This document shows, in pieces, positions 39,081-40,167 of a DNA stretch of 40,167 bases (position 1 is the first letter of the stretch; every line of letters begins with the position of its first letter). The notes under the pieces are model-generated. The model was not told the DNA's origin, searched no databases, and saw only the letters and a program-made list of their open reading frames with translations. Both the position numbers and the translations under genes were made by a program. This DNA comes from Bradyrhizobium sp. GTDB lineage: Bacteria; Pseudomonadota; Alphaproteobacteria; Rhizobiales; Xanthobacteraceae. The stretch lies in assembly GCF_028868675.1 (NCBI RefSeq), contig NZ_JAGWUA010000020.1:1-40167 (forward strand), written 5' to 3'.

Positions 39081-40167
39081 ATGGTAGCTCCGCAGAGAAG
39101 TCATCAACTTGCCGCAACGGGGTTCTCCGTCCTCCTCGTGGTCTTGAGCCTGATCGCCGCGGAGCTGTTCGTCAGGTGGCTGGACGGCTATCGCGTGTTC
39201 TCCGTCAGGCGGTCGGCGGATCAATCGCAGACGATCATCTCGGCCGACCCGTTCGTGGCCCGTCTGCCGGTGGCCGACGGCATGAACCGCGACTGGTTCA
39301 AGCTCTCTCCGCCGCACGTGCCCGACAACGCGCGGGTCCTCCCGAACATGGCGCCGGTCGTCGCGCGCTACAATCCGGCCGGGCTGTCGTCCGAGGTCTG
39401 GCACGTGTTCAGCCGCGGCTTCGTCGACCCGCTGTTTTGCGTGCAAGGCGGCCTGAGCACGGTGGGCAGCGTGTTTCTGTTCGATACGCCGGACGGCGGC
39501 CGCTATCCGCGATACCGGTTTCCGCTCAATGCCGTCCTGATGACCAGCCTGCATACCAACCAGTTCGGCTGGCGCGGTCCGCCGATCGAACTCGCCAAGC
39601 CGCCGAACACGATCAGGCTTGCTTTCGTCGGCGCTTCGACCACCGTGAACAATCACGGGTTTCCCTTCTCGTATCCCGAGCTCACCGTGTTCTGGCTCGA
39701 GCAATGGGCGAAAGCGCTCAAGCTCGACGTGAAGTTCGAGGTGATCAACGCCGGGCGGGAAGGCATCATTTCGACGGACATTGCGGCCGTCGTTCGCGAC
39801 GAGGTGCTGCCGCTGGAACCCGACCTCGTCGTCTACTATGAGGGCTCCAACCAGTTCCGCGCCGGGAGCATCGAGAAGTTCCCGAATGGCGTCGTGCCGG
39901 AGTATCGCGACCCCGGGAGAGCCTCCAGGATCAAGCAATATCTCGCCGGCGGCGCCGGCACGGCTGCGTCCTATTCGGCGATCCTCTCACGCATCGTCGA
40001 TGCGCTCGGCGACGTCGGCGACATCGCCGAGCCGCGAAAGCCCGACTACGAGGTCGTCTGGCCGAAGGACGTGAACGAGTTCGATCCGCCGCTGGATCAT
40101 CCCGACCTACCGTCCAATCTCACGACGATCCTGCACGACATCGACGACATCCGGACCCACGTCGCGG
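39081..40167 (+). CDS. Membrane-anchored SGNH/GDSL-family hydrolase (3' end outside window)
   Basis: The reading frame stays open to the last base; 362 residues are visible. A membrane anchor (residues 11-31, TGFSVLLVVLSLIAAELFVR) is followed by a unique region, then the SGNH motifs: block I as AFVGASTTVN with the nucleophile Ser186, block II as INAGREGI, and block III as YYEGSNQF with Asn257. The His/Asp of block V must lie beyond the window. Such enzymes add or remove acyl groups on cell-surface glycans. It follows the carbamoyltransferase after 142 bases with a palindromic repeat between, so it may act in the same modification pathway. AGAGGG precedes the ATG at 39081. Confidence 0.85.
   Translation, partial: MVAPQRSHQLAATGFSVLLVVLSLIAAELFVRWLDGYRVFSVRRSADQSQTIISADPFVARLPVADGMNRDWFKLSPPHVPDNARVLPNMAPVVARYNPAGLSSEVWHVFSRGFVDPLFCVQGGLSTVGSVFLFDTPDGGRYPRYRFPLNAVLMTSLHTNQFGWRGPPIELAKPPNTIRLAFVGASTTVNNHGFPFSYPELTVFWLEQWAKALKLDVKFEVINAGREGIISTDIAAVVRDEVLPLEPDLVVYYEGSNQFRAGSIEKFPNGVVPEYRDPGRASRIKQYLAGGAGTAASYSAILSRIVDALGDVGDIAEPRKPDYEVVWPKDVNEFDPPLDHPDLPSNLTTILHDIDDIRTHVA

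Noticed and set aside
38995..39117. Minus-strand frame with …FRKDHARTNTQ… text
   Set aside because: This is the palindromic repeat read as protein, not a gene.

Overview
The window is high-GC chromosomal DNA from an alphaproteobacterium, most likely Bradyrhizobium or a close Bradyrhizobiaceae relative. This rests on the protein families (TIGR02301 protein, FixL-type PAS kinase, DUF4142, many acyl-CoA enzymes), the dense ATGA/TGATG-coupled gene pairs, and an intergenic palindrome with gagcatgatc/gatcatgctc arms that I recognise from that group. No phage, insertion sequence or CRISPR array is visible.

Layout. 1-13.7 kb is mostly housekeeping: the end of a chemotaxis receptor, a large DUF2339 membrane protein, a remnant of an NrtR-like regulator, a dual-specificity-type phosphatase, a translationally coupled HD hydrolase/tag/ygfZ block, a dihydroorotase-like amidohydrolase, a rhodanese, then an ECF sigma factor followed by a DUF4142-cupredoxin operon. 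The sigma gene and that operon carry the same promoter motif (CGGGAACC-N15-CATCCAAC), so the sigma factor probably controls itself and the two envelope proteins. Small hypotheticals, a NUDIX protein and an SRAP/YedK protein follow.

13.7-21.4 kb: a minus-strand set (FixL-like heme-PAS kinase, GrdB-like protein, class III CoA-transferase) lies behind a near-perfect FNR/FixK box. Next come a NudK-like NUDIX enzyme, a GNAT acetyltransferase coupled to a GlcD-type FAD dehydrogenase, a Sua5 protein and tRNA-Pro(CGG).

21.4-22.9 kb is a small accessory patch behind the tRNA: a MntA-HepT toxin-antitoxin pair bracketed by two direct copies of an 85-bp element (75/85 identical), a nested inverted repeat with a terminator, and a likely PIN/VapC fragment.

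22.9-35.4 kb is an acyl-CoA catabolic cluster: isovaleryl-CoA-dehydrogenase-like enzyme, biotin-dependent carboxylase (alpha and beta), a DUF35 protein with a thiolase-fold partner that lacks the usual Cys, two acyl-CoA ligases, two divergent crotonases and a TetR regulator. Three copies of a TCTAAC-N4-GTTAGA palindrome sit in exactly the three promoter regions of the cluster, so it looks like one regulon. It resembles leucine/isoprenoid (liu/atu) degradation, but no HMG-CoA lyase is present. The DUF35/thiolase-like pair could supply a retro-aldol cleavage instead. This is my best candidate for an undescribed system.

35.7-40.2 kb: a stand-alone DUF4118-like membrane protein, a 62-aa hypothetical, and an operon of SxtJ-like protein, DUF5989 mini-protein and NodU/SxtI-type carbamoyltransferase, followed by a membrane-anchored SGNH hydrolase cut by the window end. 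This last operon probably makes or decorates a carbamoylated surface or secreted compound.
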